Numbered from the stretch's first letter, positions 8,515-19,700 are shown. The stretch is DNA of 64,000 nucleotides from Demequina globuliformis (GCF_000975155.1 NZ_BBRG01000001.1:1190313-1254312); one strand, 5' to 3'. Translations and numbers: made by a program. Notes: generated by a model not told the origin, from the letters alone.

Positions 8515-9539
8515 GGGCGGTCCTTTGCGGAAACGGAGGTGTCGCGCGGCTGCTGCACCCCGTCGGCGCCCGGCGGGAATGCCGCCACGATGGCACCGTG
8601 GGCAGGGCCAAAGCGCTGCGCCTTGAGTTGCTCGAGCGACTGCTCCTGGAGCGTGCGGTTGGTGCGCAAGAGGTCGGACAGTACGCCCAACGCGAGCGAC
8701 AGGAACGCCCCCACCAAGAGCACGGTGCCCAGCAACAACGATTGGTAATGGTCGCCGCCTGCCCCAGCCAGCCTCAGCACCAAGAACCGCACGAACGGGA
8801 TCATGCCGATCGCGCCGAACAGCGCGGTGAGCCAGGCGAAGATCATCCACGGCTTAAACATGATGAATGAGCGAATGATCGCCAGCGCGGACTTCAGCAT
8901 GTGTTCGAACGAGTTCTTGAACAAGCGGGATTCGCGGGTCTTGGGATTAGTGTCGATCGGTATGGACACAATGGCCAGGCGTTTATTGCCAGCCTGAATG
9001 ATGGTCTCCATGCAGTAGCTGAACCTCGTCACGACGTTGAGGCGGTACAGCGAGTAGCGCGAGTAGGCGCGGAACCCAGATGCCGCGTCAGGCAGGTCCG
9101 TTCCGGCCGCCTTGTTCACCACCCAGGAGCCAAAGCGTTGCATGGACTTCTTGAACGGGGAGAAGTGCGCGATCGTGTGTGTCTGACGATCCCCCATGAC
9201 GATTTCCGCCTCGCCCCGGAGGATGGGCGCGACAAGGTCGCCAATACGCGCCTGGGGATACTGGTTGTCGCCGTCGGTGTTGACCACGATGTCCGCGCCG
9301 TGCGCGAGCGCGTATTCGATTCCATCACGGAAGGACTGAGCGAGCCCCATGGGCCTGGCGTGCCGCAGGACGTGCGCGCCGTGCTCGCGCGCAATGTCGC
9401 CAGTGCGGTCAGTTGAGCCGTCGTCGATCACGAGCAACTCGATCTCATCGATACCATCAATGTGAGTGGGAATCGACCCGAGCACGATCGCAAGGGTCGC
9501 CTCCTCATTGAGGCACGGAACCTGGACAACGAGTTTCAT
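8511..9539 (-). CDS. Membrane-associated GT2 glycosyltransferase (DPM1-like)
   Basis: 342 residues. A GT-A domain covers about 1-240: VPCLNEEATL at the N-terminus, VIDDGSTDRTGD near 40, and the metal-binding NTDGDNQY near 95. Two C-terminal membrane helices lie near 245-265 and 280-305, with a charged tail. It resembles polyprenyl-phosphate mannosyl/glucosyl transferases, so the probable product is a lipid-linked sugar used by the operon. The start is set by a G-rich Shine-Dalgarno (GGGGGA) directly upstream of MKLVVQVPCLNEE; a longer frame upstream has no support. Confidence 0.9.
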   Translation of the reverse strand: MKLVVQVPCLNEEATLAIVLGSIPTHIDGIDEIELLVIDDGSTDRTGDIAREHGAHVLRHARPMGLAQSFRDGIEYALAHGADIVVNTDGDNQYPQARIGDLVAPILRGEAEIVMGDRQTHTIAHFSPFKKSMQRFGSWVVNKAAGTDLPDAASGFRAYSRYSLYRLNVVTRFSYCMETIIQAGNKRLAIVSIPIDTNPKTRESRLFKNSFEHMLKSALAIIRSFIMFKPWMIFAWLTALFGAIGMIPFVRFLVLRLAGAGGDHYQSLLLGTVLLVGAFLSLALGVLSDLLRTNRTLQEQSLEQLKAQRFGPAHGAIVAAFPPGADGVQQPRDTSVSAKDRP

Positions 9540-9573
9540 AGTCCCCCAGCGTAGTGAGGCGTGGGCTAGGCCA

Positions 9574-9894
9574 CTACCGGCTGTGACCCGCGCGGCCGGT
9601 CGCCGCCCCGGCATCGGCCCGCTGCCGTGCCTGCCACCAGCGCCACAGCGTGAACCCTGCCCCCGTCACGGCGACAAGGACAATGCCGCCTACCGCCGCG
9701 CCAGCGATTGCGCCCGCGAGCTCGTGATCCCACAGCCATCGCGTGAAGGCGTCCCCCCACCACACCTGGCCCAGCCAGCCCCCCAGGGCGCCCACCAACG
9801 CAGCCACAATCCAGCCTGGATTGACGTAAGGGTGGACGCGCGCTGCGGTGGATCCGGTGAGCAGGCCTACTACCCACGGCACGAGTTCTTCCAC
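9574..9894 (-). CDS. Small membrane protein heading the glycan operon
   Basis: 106 residues with about three hydrophobic helices, glycine-rich (PGWIVAALVGALGGWLGQVW), ending in an Arg/Gln-rich cytoplasmic tail. The GTG start is chosen because AGGGGAGGT lies about 5 nt upstream. The gene ends 34 nt before the GT2 start, so it is probably in the same transcript. The glycine pattern resembles GlsB/YeaQ-type stress membrane proteins, but the match is loose and the function is unknown. Confidence 0.65.
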   Translation of the reverse strand: MEELVPWVVGLLTGSTAARVHPYVNPGWIVAALVGALGGWLGQVWWGDAFTRWLWDHELAGAIAGAAVGGIVLVAVTGAGFTLWRWWQARQRADAGAATGRAGHSR

Positions 9895-10074
9895 ACCTCT
9901 ACCTCCCCTGATGTCGCCGCGCCATGCTCGCACGGCGCCCGTTCAGCATACGGGGACCATCGGAGATGACGCCCGTGTAAGGACTGTGTGAACGTTGATC
10001 GACTCCGGATGCGAATGTCAGCGCGGGCGCATAACGTCGGTTCGGGTGGATATCCCCGACAACAAGGAGAAATG

Positions 10075-12426
10075 ATGACGAGACGGACACGAGCGGGCAT
10101 TTTGCCCGCCGCAGGCGCGAGCGCCGCTGCAGCGGGCGCTCTCGCGGTCACCGCATTCGCGGTTCCTGCGGCCGCGGCACCGGGGATGGGCGGCGCTGTT
10201 GCCGCCGAGATCGAGGCGCCGGAGGGCGGCAGCACCGTCCAGATCCTGGGGACCAACGACTTTCACGGTCGCATTTTGCCCGACGCCTTTGGCGGCTCCG
10301 CTGGAGCGGCGTCGCTTGCCGGGGCCGTGCAGAGCCTCGAGAGCGAATACGACAAGTCCGTGTTTGTCGCCGCGGGTGACCTCGTTGGCGCCTCGACGTT
10401 CGAGTCGTTCATTGCCCAGGACCAGCCCACCATTGATGCGCTGAACGCCGCTGGCCTCGATGTGTCTGCCGTGGGAAACCACGAGTTCGACACCGGCTAC
10501 GAGGACCTGCGCGACCGCATCATGGTCGAGGCTGAGTGGGAGTACCTGGGCGCGAACGTGCGCTTGCTCAACGGCGACCCCGCCCTGCCGGAAACATGGA
10601 TGCAGACCTTCGGCGAGGGCGACGGCGCCGTCGACGTGGGCTTCATTGGCGCGGTGACCGACGAGACCCCCTCATTGGTGACGCCCGCCGGTGTCGAGGA
10701 CCTTCACTTCGAGGAAGAGGCGGTTGCCGCCAACCGTTCGGCTACTGCCCTCGAGGACGCTGGCGCAGAGCTCATTGTGCTCCTGGTCCACGAAGGTGCG
10801 CCCACCACGGCATACGCAGACGCCGTCGACACGTCCAACGACTTTGGCGCCATGCTCGCCGACCTTGACCCCAGCATTGACGCCGTGGTCTCCGGTCACA
10901 CGCACCTGGCCTACGACCACCGGGTGCCGGTCGCGCAGTGGGAGGCAGAGGGTCGCACGGTGACCGAGCGTCCCGTCGTGTCCTCGGGCCAGTACGGCAT
11001 GAACCTCAATCGGCTGCTCTACACCTTCAACGCCGACGGCAGCGTGGCTGGCCTCGACACGTCGATTGTCGACCTCTTCGAGGATGGCGCCGACAACCCG
11101 GTGTTTGCGGCGGACCCCAACGTGGAGGCGCTGGTCGCCGCCGCCGAGGCCGAGGCAGAGGTCCTCGGTTCGGTGGAACTGGGGACCCTTGAGGACCCGC
11201 TCTACCGCGCACGGCTCGCAGACGGCACCCCCGGTTCCTCACGCGGCGCCGAGTCGACGCTCGGCAATTCCGTGGCCGACGTGCAACTGTGGGCGACGCA
11301 AGAGCTCGGAACCCAGATTGCATTCATGAACCCCGGTGGTTTGCGCGCCGACCTCCTTGGTGAGGCCGAGGGCAACCGCAAGGCGTATCCCTCGCCTGTG
11401 ACCTACAAGCAGGCCGCTGGCGTACAACCGTTCGCCAACACCCTGGTCGCGATGACGCTGACCGGAGAGCAGATTGCTCAGGTCCTCGAGGAACAGTGGC
11501 AGCCAGCCGGTTCCTCGCGTCCGTTCCTGCGTTTGGGTGTCTCCGAGGGCTTCGAGTACACCTACGACCCCGAGGCTCCCGCGGGCGAGCGGATCTTGTC
11601 GATGTGGTTGGGCGGCGAGCAGGTGACCTCAGATGGCACCTACCGCGTCGTGGCGAACTCGTTCCTTGCCGCAGGCGGCGACAACTTCGCCACCTTGGCT
11701 GAGGGGGCAGATGTCGCGGACTCCGGTCGCGTTGACCTCCAGGCGATGGTGGACTACCTGGAGGAGTTTGGCTCGCTCGAGGCGGACTACCGTCAGGCCG
11801 CGGTCTCCGTGACGGGGCTACCTGAGTCGCTGGCCGTGGGTGAAGACGTCACCTTCGACGTGGGCTCGCTGCTGATGACGGACCCGGGCGGCGTCACCGA
11901 CAAGAAGGTGCAGGTGCAGATCGCGGGCAAGAACCGCGGCGCCGAGACAGTCACCAATGAGGTCTCCGCCGATCCGTACGACGAGCACGGCACCGCCGAG
12001 ATCTCCTTCACCGTCCCGGCCGCCGCGAAGGGCGAGTCGGTCATCACCCTGACGGGCAAGCAGACGGGCACGACGGTCCGCATCCCAGTCACGGTTGACC
12101 CCAAGCCCCGGTGCGTCGTCGACTACGACATTCAGGGTCAGTGGCCCGGCGGCTTCATCGCGCAGGTCACGGTGGAGAACACCTCCAAGCGGGATATCGA
12201 TGGCTGGAACGTGGGCTGGGACTTCACGGGTGACGAGTCCATGCGTCAGCTGTGGAACGGCGACGTGACCACGGACGGCGCGAGCGTGTCTGTGGCCAAC
12301 CCGCACTGGGACACCGTGCTGGAGGCGGGCTCGACGGCGACCTTCGGGTTCCTGGGCAACTCCACCGACGGCCCTCAGACTCCTGCAGAGCTGACGCTCA
12401 ACGGTCAGACCTGCCTTGCGGGTTGA
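10075..12426 (+). CDS. Secreted 5'-nucleotidase/cyclic phosphodiesterase with C-terminal CBM2
   Basis: 783 residues. A signal peptide (about 1-35, ending near AVPAAAAPG) targets it for export. The metallophosphoesterase domain carries TNDFHGR, AAGDLVGAS, VGNHEFD and SGHTH (about 55-310). The 5'-nucleotidase C-terminal domain with NPGGLRADL follows (to about 590), then an Ig-like linker. The last 105 residues (from about RCVVDYDIQ) are a family-2 carbohydrate-binding module with three conserved Trp and two terminal Cys. It probably scavenges phosphate and nucleosides outside the cell while bound to cellulose or chitin. Shine-Dalgarno AAGGAGA is clear; ATG at 10072 or 10075. Confidence 0.92.
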   Translation: MTRRTRAGILPAAGASAAAAGALAVTAFAVPAAAAPGMGGAVAAEIEAPEGGSTVQILGTNDFHGRILPDAFGGSAGAASLAGAVQSLESEYDKSVFVAAGDLVGASTFESFIAQDQPTIDALNAAGLDVSAVGNHEFDTGYEDLRDRIMVEAEWEYLGANVRLLNGDPALPETWMQTFGEGDGAVDVGFIGAVTDETPSLVTPAGVEDLHFEEEAVAANRSATALEDAGAELIVLLVHEGAPTTAYADAVDTSNDFGAMLADLDPSIDAVVSGHTHLAYDHRVPVAQWEAEGRTVTERPVVSSGQYGMNLNRLLYTFNADGSVAGLDTSIVDLFEDGADNPVFAADPNVEALVAAAEAEAEVLGSVELGTLEDPLYRARLADGTPGSSRGAESTLGNSVADVQLWATQELGTQIAFMNPGGLRADLLGEAEGNRKAYPSPVTYKQAAGVQPFANTLVAMTLTGEQIAQVLEEQWQPAGSSRPFLRLGVSEGFEYTYDPEAPAGERILSMWLGGEQVTSDGTYRVVANSFLAAGGDNFATLAEGADVADSGRVDLQAMVDYLEEFGSLEADYRQAAVSVTGLPESLAVGEDVTFDVGSLLMTDPGGVTDKKVQVQIAGKNRGAETVTNEVSADPYDEHGTAEISFTVPAAAKGESVITLTGKQTGTTVRIPVTVDPKPRCVVDYDIQGQWPGGFIAQVTVENTSKRDIDGWNVGWDFTGDESMRQLWNGDVTTDGASVSVANPHWDTVLEAGSTATFGFLGNSTDGPQTPAELTLNGQTCLAG

Positions 12427-12487
12427 GCAGCCTGACAGGTTGACGTGAGGCGGCTCCTAGCAGTGTGAACCGGAGCCAGACCCGACA

Positions 12488-12538
12488 CGCCGGCGCGTCG
12501 CGCGATTCACTCGGATCGCACGGCGCGCCGGCGCTTTC
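12488..12538 (+). terminator. Terminator of the nucleotidase gene
   Basis: A stem of about 20 bp (left arm 12488-12507, beginning CGCCGGCGCG; right arm 12514-12533) with one mismatch and two or three wobble pairs is followed by CTTTCT. It lies 60 nt after the nucleotidase stop and before the gcvP promoter. Confidence 0.8.
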
Positions 12539-12595
12539 TGTGGTGCAAAGTGTCGGGGGGCGGGGTGTATCCCACCGCAGCCTGGGGCAATGCGA

Positions 12596-12608
12596 CACAA
12601 TGGGCGCG
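12596..12608 (+). promoter_or_regulatory. Leaderless-type promoter of gcvP
   Basis: The -10-like hexamer CACAAT (12596-12601) is separated by 6 nt from the GTG at 12608. The same 6-nt spacing recurs at many genes in this window. It supports the GTG as start, giving [14 protein letters not shown], which also matches the N-terminus usual for P-proteins. No glycine riboswitch was recognised. Confidence 0.45.
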
Positions 12609-15454
12609 TGACTGTGTTCAGCGATCGACACATTGGCCCTTCGGACGACGCCATCGAGCAGATGCTTGAGGCGATCGACTACCCGAGCCTTGACGCGCTT
12701 GCCGAGGCGGCCGTGCCCGAGAGCATTCGCCAGGACGAGGTCCTGGTGTTGCCAGATCCGCTCACGGAAAACGACACCCTGCACGCCCTGCAGGGCTTCG
12801 CCCAGCGCAACCAGGTCAACATTCAGATGATCGGCCAGGGTTATTCGGACACGATCACGCCCATGGTGATCCGCCGCAACGTCCTCGAGAATCCCGCCTG
12901 GTACACGGCCTACACCCCGTACCAGGCTGAGATCTCGCAGGGCCGCCTTGAGGCCATGCTGAACTTTCAGACAATGATCTCCGACCTCACCGCGCTGCCG
13001 GTAGCGGGGGCGTCGCTGCTGGACGAGGCGACCGCGGTGGCGGAGGCGATGCTGCTGATGCGCCGGGCCGTCAAGGGCCGCGACGACGGCGTCATTGTGC
13101 TGGACTCGGAATGCCTGCCTCAGACCATCTCGGTCGTGCAGGCGCATGCTGAGGCGATCGGGCTGCGGCTCGAGGTCCAGGACATCGACGCAGGGTGGTC
13201 GGCACCCGAGGACCTCGTCGGGCTCGTGCTTCAGCAGCCCGGCACCACGGGCGTGCTGCGAGAGATCCAGGACGTGATCGCCTCCGCACACGCGGCCGGC
13301 GGACTCGTGACGGTCGCGGCCGACCTCCTGTCACTGACCATGATCAAGGCGCCAGGCGAGATCGGTGCCGACATCGCTGTGGGTTCAGCGCAGCGCTTCG
13401 GGGTGCCGTTGTTCTTTGGCGGCCCGCATGCTGCATTCATCTCCGTGCGCCACGGTCTGGAGCGTCAACTCCCCGGCCGTTTGGTGGGAGTGAGCGTCGA
13501 TGCCGACGGCCGCACCGCCTACCGGCTCACGTTGCAAACCCGCGAGCAGCACATTCGTCGTGACCGGGCCACGTCCAACATCTGCACCGCGCAGGCGCTG
13601 TTGGCAGTGATCGCCGGTTTCTACGGCATCCATCACGGCCCCGAGGGTTTGCGCGCGATTGCGACGCAGGTGCACAACACCGCGGTGACGCTGGCGGATG
13701 CCCTGACGGCCGCAGGCGTCGAGGTGGTTCACGAACACTTCTTCGACACCGTCGTGGTGCGCGTTCCTGGGGGAGCGGACTCGGTGGTGGCGCGCGCGGC
13801 CGCCGAGCACATCAATGTGCGCCGTGTGGATGAGGACCACGTGGGCCTGTCGTGCGACGAGGTGACGAGTCTCGACATCCTTGACACCCTTGTTCAGGCC
13901 GTCACGGCCCGCAAGCGTCACGGCGTTTACAGTGCCCCCCGGGTGGCGATCCCACTGTCGCTGCGCCGCAGCAGCGAGTACCTGACGCACCCGATCTTCC
14001 ACCAGCACCGGTCGGAGACGTCGCTCATGCGGTACATGCGCCGGCTCGCGGACCGCGACCTGAGCCTGGACCGCACCATGATTCCGTTGGGCTCGTGCAC
14101 CATGAAGCTCAATGCGGCCGTGGAGATGGCTCCCATCAGCTGGCCTGGCTTCGCTCGCATTCACCCGTTCGCGCCATCCGACCAGACCGCGGGCTACCGC
14201 GACATGATCGCCCAGTTGGAGGAATGGCTCGCTGACATCACGGGCTACGCGGCGGTGTCTGTGCAGCCCAACTCGGGAGCCCAGGGCGAGTACGCCGGCC
14301 TGCTCGCGATCCGTTCGTACCACCGTGACAATGGCGGCGAGGAACGCGACGTCTGCCTCATCCCGGCCTCGGCTCACGGCACCAACGCCGCCAGCGCCGT
14401 CCTCGCGGGACTGCGCGTGGTGGTCGTCGCGACGGCGGACAACGGTGGGGTTGACCTCGAGGATCTGCACGCGAAGATCGCCGCCCACGACGGACGCATC
14501 GCGTGCATGATGATCACTTACCCCTCCACGCACGGCGTGTACGAGAGCCAGGTGCGGGACGTGTGCGCTGCGGTGCACGACGCCGGGGGTCAGGTCTACA
14601 TCGACGGTGCCAATCTCAATGCGCTCGTGGGGCTGGCCAAGCCCGGTCGCTTTGGTGGCGACGTGTCCCACCTCAACCTGCACAAGACGTTCTGCATCCC
14701 TCACGGTGGTGGCGGCCCGGGCGTGGGTCCGGTAGCCGTAGCCGAGCATTTGGTGCCGTACCTGCCCGCGCTGCGGCAAACCATCCAGCGCCCAGCAGAG
14801 TTGGCGCGCCGCGGTGCGCCCGTCTCGGCTGCACCCTTCGGGTCCGCGGGAATTCTGCCCATTACCTGGGCGTACATTGCGTTGATGGGTCATGAAGGCT
14901 TGGGCCGGGCTACGAAGGTCGCGGTTCTCGCGGCGAACTACGTCGCCACTGAGCTCGCAGACTCGTATCCGGTCTTGTACCGAGGGGTCAATGACCTGGT
15001 CGCCCACGAGTGCATCCTTGACATCCGCCCGCTGACGAAGACCAGCGGCGTCACCGCAGAGGACATCGCGAAGCGCCTCATCGACTTTGGCATCCACGCG
15101 CCCACCATGGCGTTCCCGGTTCCAGGCACGCTCATGGTGGAGCCGACGGAGAGCGAAGACCTGCGCGAAATCAACCGCTTCATCGAGGCCATGCGCGTGA
15201 TTCGCGAGGAGATCGCGGCCATTGAACGCGGGGACATCGCCGTCGAGGATTCGGCTCTGCGGCACGCGCCGCATACGGCCGATGCCGTGGTGGCGGATGG
15301 CTGGGACCGCAAATACGGCCGCGAGCAGGCAGCGTTCCCGGTGCCCGCACTGCGACAGGACAAGTACTTCCCGCCGGTGTCCCGCATCGATAACGCGCAC
15401 GGTGACCGCAACCTCGTGTGTGCGTGCCCGCCGCTGGACGAGTACGAGGCCTAA
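12608..15454 (+). CDS. gcvP: Glycine dehydrogenase (decarboxylating), P-protein of the glycine cleavage system
   Basis: 948 residues, full length for the homodimeric P-protein. It decarboxylates glycine with pyridoxal phosphate and passes the aminomethyl group to lipoyl-GcvH. The N-terminal [11 protein letters not shown] and the cofactor-lysine block [18 protein letters not shown] (Lys about 692) are intact, as is the [10 protein letters not shown] block near 500. An ATG at 12590 is an alternative start, but the GTG fits the family N-terminus and the promoter. The partners gcvT and gcvH lie 17 kb downstream, beyond the signalling cluster; no L-protein gene is in the window. Confidence 0.97.
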   Translation: MTVFSDRHIGPSDDAIEQMLEAIDYPSLDALAEAAVPESIRQDEVLVLPDPLTENDTLHALQGFAQRNQVNIQMIGQGYSDTITPMVIRRNVLENPAWYTAYTPYQAEISQGRLEAMLNFQTMISDLTALPVAGASLLDEATAVAEAMLLMRRAVKGRDDGVIVLDSECLPQTISVVQAHAEAIGLRLEVQDIDAGWSAPEDLVGLVLQQPGTTGVLREIQDVIASAHAAGGLVTVAADLLSLTMIKAPGEIGADIAVGSAQRFGVPLFFGGPHAAFISVRHGLERQLPGRLVGVSVDADGRTAYRLTLQTREQHIRRDRATSNICTAQALLAVIAGFYGIHHGPEGLRAIATQVHNTAVTLADALTAAGVEVVHEHFFDTVVVRVPGGADSVVARAAAEHINVRRVDEDHVGLSCDEVTSLDILDTLVQAVTARKRHGVYSAPRVAIPLSLRRSSEYLTHPIFHQHRSETSLMRYMRRLADRDLSLDRTMIPLGSCTMKLNAAVEMAPISWPGFARIHPFAPSDQTAGYRDMIAQLEEWLADITGYAAVSVQPNSGAQGEYAGLLAIRSYHRDNGGEERDVCLIPASAHGTNAASAVLAGLRVVVVATADNGGVDLEDLHAKIAAHDGRIACMMITYPSTHGVYESQVRDVCAAVHDAGGQVYIDGANLNALVGLAKPGRFGGDVSHLNLHKTFCIPHGGGGPGVGPVAVAEHLVPYLPALRQTIQRPAELARRGAPVSAAPFGSAGILPITWAYIALMGHEGLGRATKVAVLAANYVATELADSYPVLYRGVNDLVAHECILDIRPLTKTSGVTAEDIAKRLIDFGIHAPTMAFPVPGTLMVEPTESEDLREINRFIEAMRVIREEIAAIERGDIAVEDSALRHAPHTADAVVADGWDRKYGREQAAFPVPALRQDKYFPPVSRIDNAHGDRNLVCACPPLDEYEA

Positions 15455-15635
15455 ACCCAGGCATCGGCCCTCCCCCCACAGGCGGTCAACCGCGGCGAAA
15501 GCCGTGCAACTTGTCACATTGACGCGCCTTTATTCCGGTGTGCCTGACTGTGGGCTAGAGTGACTCCGGTCCCATCGTGAGACTCAGGCTGAACAGCGCT
15601 CTGAGAGACATGACACAGGGAGGGGGGACGGAACT
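15455..15635 (+). promoter_or_regulatory. Leader and candidate promoter of the signalling cluster
   Basis: This 181-bp gap contains a GGCATCGGCCC 11-mer (15460-15470), a GCGGT-CA-ACCGC palindrome (15482-15493) and a -10-like TAGAGT (15556-15561) with only a weak -35. A strong Shine-Dalgarno (GGGAGGGGGG) precedes the kinase ATG, implying a leader of about 70 nt, in contrast to the leaderless gcv genes. Confidence 0.4.
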
Positions 15636-16748
15636 ATGGCGAAGCGCCAGGCGCTCAATCCACCCGTGCTGCCCGGGTACACCTACGTGCGACCCTTGGG
15701 ATCCGGTGGATTCTCCGATGTGTTCCTCTTCCAACAGGACATGCCCCGCCGGCTGGTCGCCGTCAAGGTGCTCCTGAGCCGGATCGAAGACGACGCCTCC
15801 GCCCGCGCGCTCGCCGCCGAGGCCGACGTCATGGCCCAGCTGAGCGCTCACCCCAGCATTCTCACCGTGTACCACGCAGGGGTGTCAGCGGACGGGCGGC
15901 CATTCCTGGTGACGGAGTACTGCCCGGCGTCGCTCACCAACCGGTACCGCCACGAGCAACTGCCGGTCGCTGAGGTGCTGTCCATCGGGATCAAGATTTC
16001 CTCCGCAGTTGAGACGGCCCACCGCGCCGGACTGCTGCACCGCGACATCAAGCCGTCGAACATTTTGCTGACTTCCTTTGGTCACCCCGTGCTGTCCGAC
16101 TTCGGCGTCGCGACGGCCCTGGAGCAGGGCGAGGACGACGTCATCGCGATGTCCCCGCCGTGGAGCGCGCCGGAACTGGTCGACCACAAGACCACGGGCA
16201 CTGTCGCCACAGAGGTGTGGGCGCTCGCGGCGACCGTGTACACGCTGCTCGCCCAGCACAGCCCCTTCGATCGCCCCGGTCAGCGCCGTGATGACGCAGA
16301 GCTGCACAAGCGCATCCTCAAGGCCAAGTACACGCCCATTGACCGCCCTGACGTGCCCGACGCTCTGCAGCGCGCACTGGAAGGCGGCATGCGGAAGTTG
16401 CCGGGCGACCGCTACGAGTCCGCTCAAGCCTTTGGCCACGCGCTGCAGCAGGTGGAGATGGAGATGGGGGTCCAGATCACGGGCCTCGAGATCCCCTCAG
16501 ACGCGTGGTCCCAGACCGCGGCGCCCATGCCCAGCGCGGACGAGCAGCGCCACGGCGTGCGCTCGACGGTGCCCGTCCAGTCCCAGCGACTGCGACGCGA
16601 CAGTGACACGACCGGGAGGGCCGGCACCAGCACCATGCGGGCCCGCAAGGCTGGCAAGGTGGGCCGGAACATTGCGGTCGGAGCGGCCATTGGCGGCGCG
16701 GCCGTGGTGGGAGCCATCGTCGCAGTCGTCCTGACGGTGGGGGCATAA
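15636..16748 (+). CDS. Tail-anchored Hanks-type serine/threonine protein kinase
   Basis: 370 residues. The kinase domain (about 15-275) is complete: glycine loop LGSGGFSDV (21-29), Lys44 in VAVKV, catalytic HRDIKPSNIL with Asp137, and DFG with Asp155. It phosphorylates Ser/Thr of cytoplasmic targets. A linker rich in Ser/Thr/Arg (about 285-340) precedes a single membrane helix that ends at the last residue, so unlike PknB it has no extracellular sensor; the PASTA module is on the next gene product. It is the likely writer for the threonine motifs in the FHA, phosphatase and repeat proteins. Its order with the next genes matches pkb2 of bifidobacteria (recalled from literature). Confidence 0.93.
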   Translation: MAKRQALNPPVLPGYTYVRPLGSGGFSDVFLFQQDMPRRLVAVKVLLSRIEDDASARALAAEADVMAQLSAHPSILTVYHAGVSADGRPFLVTEYCPASLTNRYRHEQLPVAEVLSIGIKISSAVETAHRAGLLHRDIKPSNILLTSFGHPVLSDFGVATALEQGEDDVIAMSPPWSAPELVDHKTTGTVATEVWALAATVYTLLAQHSPFDRPGQRRDDAELHKRILKAKYTPIDRPDVPDALQRALEGGMRKLPGDRYESAQAFGHALQQVEMEMGVQITGLEIPSDAWSQTAAPMPSADEQRHGVRSTVPVQSQRLRRDSDTTGRAGTSTMRARKAGKVGRNIAVGAAIGGAAVVGAIVAVVLTVGA

Positions 16749-16752
16749 CTGC

Positions 16753-19700
16753 ATGAGCGGCGTCGAGGAGGGGCTCGGACGTGCCACGGCAGCACGGTGG
16801 CGCAACGTACGGCGCGCAGGCGTGGGACTGCTGATCGCGGCAGTGGGCGTGGGGGCTTTCCTCGCGCCCGGCTTCGACGAGCGTGAGATCACCCCCGACA
16901 GTCCATCTGTATGGGCGCTCCAGACCTCGGCAGGCCAGCGCATGGCGCGCATCAATACCTCGGTCTCCGAACTCGACACGGTGAAGCAGGTCGCGTCTCC
17001 GACGGACCTTGTCCAGGCTGACGACACCCTGCTGGTGTACTCCAACAACCTCGGCTCGGTGACAACGATGAATGTCGCCCAGCCTCACGACATTGCCGCG
17101 GAGTCGCCTGAGTCCACGGTTGGTACCCCGCTTGGCACGGACGTGGTGCACAGCACGGGCGACTACGTGGTCTACCTGACGGATACCGGCGAGGTTTTCA
17201 CGGGGTCGGTCTCCGCGGGCACGGCCGTGACGCCCGTCCAACTCGACCCCTTTGCCGACGTCGAGGTCGCCGAGGGCGAGGACCGGCCGCAGTTTGTCGC
17301 CAACGCAGTCGCCGTGTCCACCACCGGGCAGGTAGCGGCCTATTCGATCGAACGCCGTGCAGTGCTGACCGGGACCAGCGCCACCGAACTGCGCACGAGC
17401 GCGCTGCCCGAAGGCCCTGACAGCGAGGACATCCAGCTTGCGTGGGTAGGCGAACGCTGGGTGCTGCTTGACGGCGACAGCGGGCTGCTGTGGATTCAGG
17501 ACGTCGAGGAGCCGGTGTCAACGGGCATTGGCGAGGGCGCGGCGCTTCAGAAGTCCGGCGAGGAGGCCAGCACGGTAGCGGTCGCCGACGAGTACGGCCT
17601 TGTCACCGTCACGCTCGAGGAGCCCGCTGGCACGCGCGTGCATGGCTCCACGGAGTCGCTATCACTCGGTGAGGCTGCGCGGCCGCTCCAGGATCCAGCC
17701 TCAGGCGGCATCGTGGCTGCGTGGCTACCCGAGGGCACCGGCCCCGGAACGCTGTGGCGCGACGGTCAGACCCCCGCGGAGTTGAGCTACGGCGGCCAGA
17801 ACCTAGGCGAGCGTGTGGTGCCGACTCTGCGGACCAACGGCTCGCGGTTGATCCTCAACGAAGGACGCTCCGGGTGGGTCTGGGACGTGCGCACGGGCAG
17901 GCTGGTGCCGTCGTCCCAGGCGTGGGACGCCGACGACGACGTCCAGGTGGCCGCTGATGACGAGGAGGTCGCGACGGAAGTCACCGAGCCGCGCCCTCCG
18001 GTCGCCGAGAAGGACTCCTTTGGCGTCAGGGCAGGCCGTCAGATTGTGCTTCCGGTGCTGCTCAACGATCACGACCCCAACAAAGACGTGCTCACCATCG
18101 AACCCGGATCCGTCACGGGCCTGTCGGAGTCATTCGGAACCGTGGCGGTGGCCGACGACGCGCAGGCCATTGTGGTGGACGTCCTCGAGGACGTGACGGG
18201 GACGGCATCGTTCACGTACTCGATCACCGACGGCACCACGGATGACGGGCTGATGTCCGACCCGGCCTCGGTCAGCCTCACCGTGCAGGACTCGTCGGTG
18301 AACTCTCCGCCCGAGTGGTGTGGGGTGGATGACTGTCAGCTCGATTGGCCGGCGCCACAGGTCTCTCCCGGCGGGACCGTCACGGCAGACGTGTTGACGG
18401 GCTGGGTTGACCCCGAGGGCGACCCCATTTACTTGGCAGGGGCCACGACCACCTCAAGCGTGGGCGTCGTTGCGGCCTCGCCTGAGGGACAGCTCGTGTT
18501 CCAACACACGGACGCGTCGTCGACTGAGACGGGAGCCGTCCCGATCTCCGTCACGGTGTCCGACGTGCACGGTGCGAGCGAGACTAAGGACCTTGCGGTC
18601 GCGGTGCTGGGCGAACCGGAACTCCTCGTGAAAGACGCCGCCGTCACCGTGTCAGCGGGCGTCACCGCAGCTATTGACGTCGCCGACCACGTCACGGGCG
18701 CTCGCGGCCCGCTGACCGTGACGGAGGCGACGCTCGGCCCCGACGACGATGCGGTCGTCACGACCTTGCAGGGCGACGTGGGCTTCTCCTTCGTGGCAGA
18801 GGGCCCCGGCAACTACGTCGTGGACTTTGTGGTCAGCGATGGGGTCGCGGAGGCGCGCGGCGCCGCCCGCGTGACCGTGGTCGCGGCGGAGGACGAGCAA
18901 CTCACCACCGTCCCGTTGACTGCCTTTGTGCGGGCGAAGGAGGACGTGACGGTCGACGTCTTGGCGGCAGTGACGAACCCCCGCCGGTCCGTGCTGCTGC
19001 TGTCCGACCTCTCGACCGCACCGGCCGACGGCGCACAACTGTCCGCTGACATCGTGGGCCACTCGGCCCTACGCCTCAGCGGCGACACCAGCGACGGCCA
19101 GCCGGGCGCCTTGGGAACCGTGACGTACACGGTCTCCGATGGATCCGGACGTCCAGAGGGCACCGTGACCGGCGAGGTCACGGTGGTGTTGCTCGGGACC
19201 GATGTGCCATCGACGCCCCTGGCCGTCGATGACGCGATCACGGTGCGGGCGAACACGCAGGCCGACATCAAGGTCCTCGCCAATGACATTGCCCCCGCGG
19301 GCAACGTGATCGCCCTCGACGCGGCCTCGGTGTCGCTGTCCGAGGGTGGCGGGCTCGCTTTCCCTGCCGGGTCGATCATTCGTTACCTCGCGCCCAGTGA
19401 GCCTGGCACGTATGCCATCGACTACGGCGCCTACGTTCTTGGCTACCCGACTCAGGCGGACACCGCGAAGGTGGTGGTGACCGTCACGGCCGACGAGACC
19501 AATCAGCCTCCCGTGCCCAAGCCCATCAGCGGCAGGGTCGCGTCCGGCCAGGAGGTGCGGCTGCCCTTCGACGGCACCGGTGCTGACCCCGACGGCGACG
19601 CGGTCACACTCAAGGGCATTGAGACCCAGCCAGAGTCCGGTGCGGCGCGCGTGTCCTCTGACGGACGTTCGCTCGTCTACACCGCTGACTCTGGTTTCGC

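Noticed and set aside
12427-12607. Glycine riboswitch before gcvP
   Set aside because: The gap holds a terminator of the upstream gene and a leaderless-type promoter; no conserved riboswitch core was seen. The same is true of the gap before gcvT.
15460-15470. The 11-mer as a specific operator of the signalling cluster
   Set aside because: The same sequence occurs many times inside unrelated genes, so site-specific regulation is unlikely.
13385-15517. 710-codon open frame opposite gcvP
   Set aside because: Antisense to the strongly conserved gcvP; composition is that of a shadow frame.
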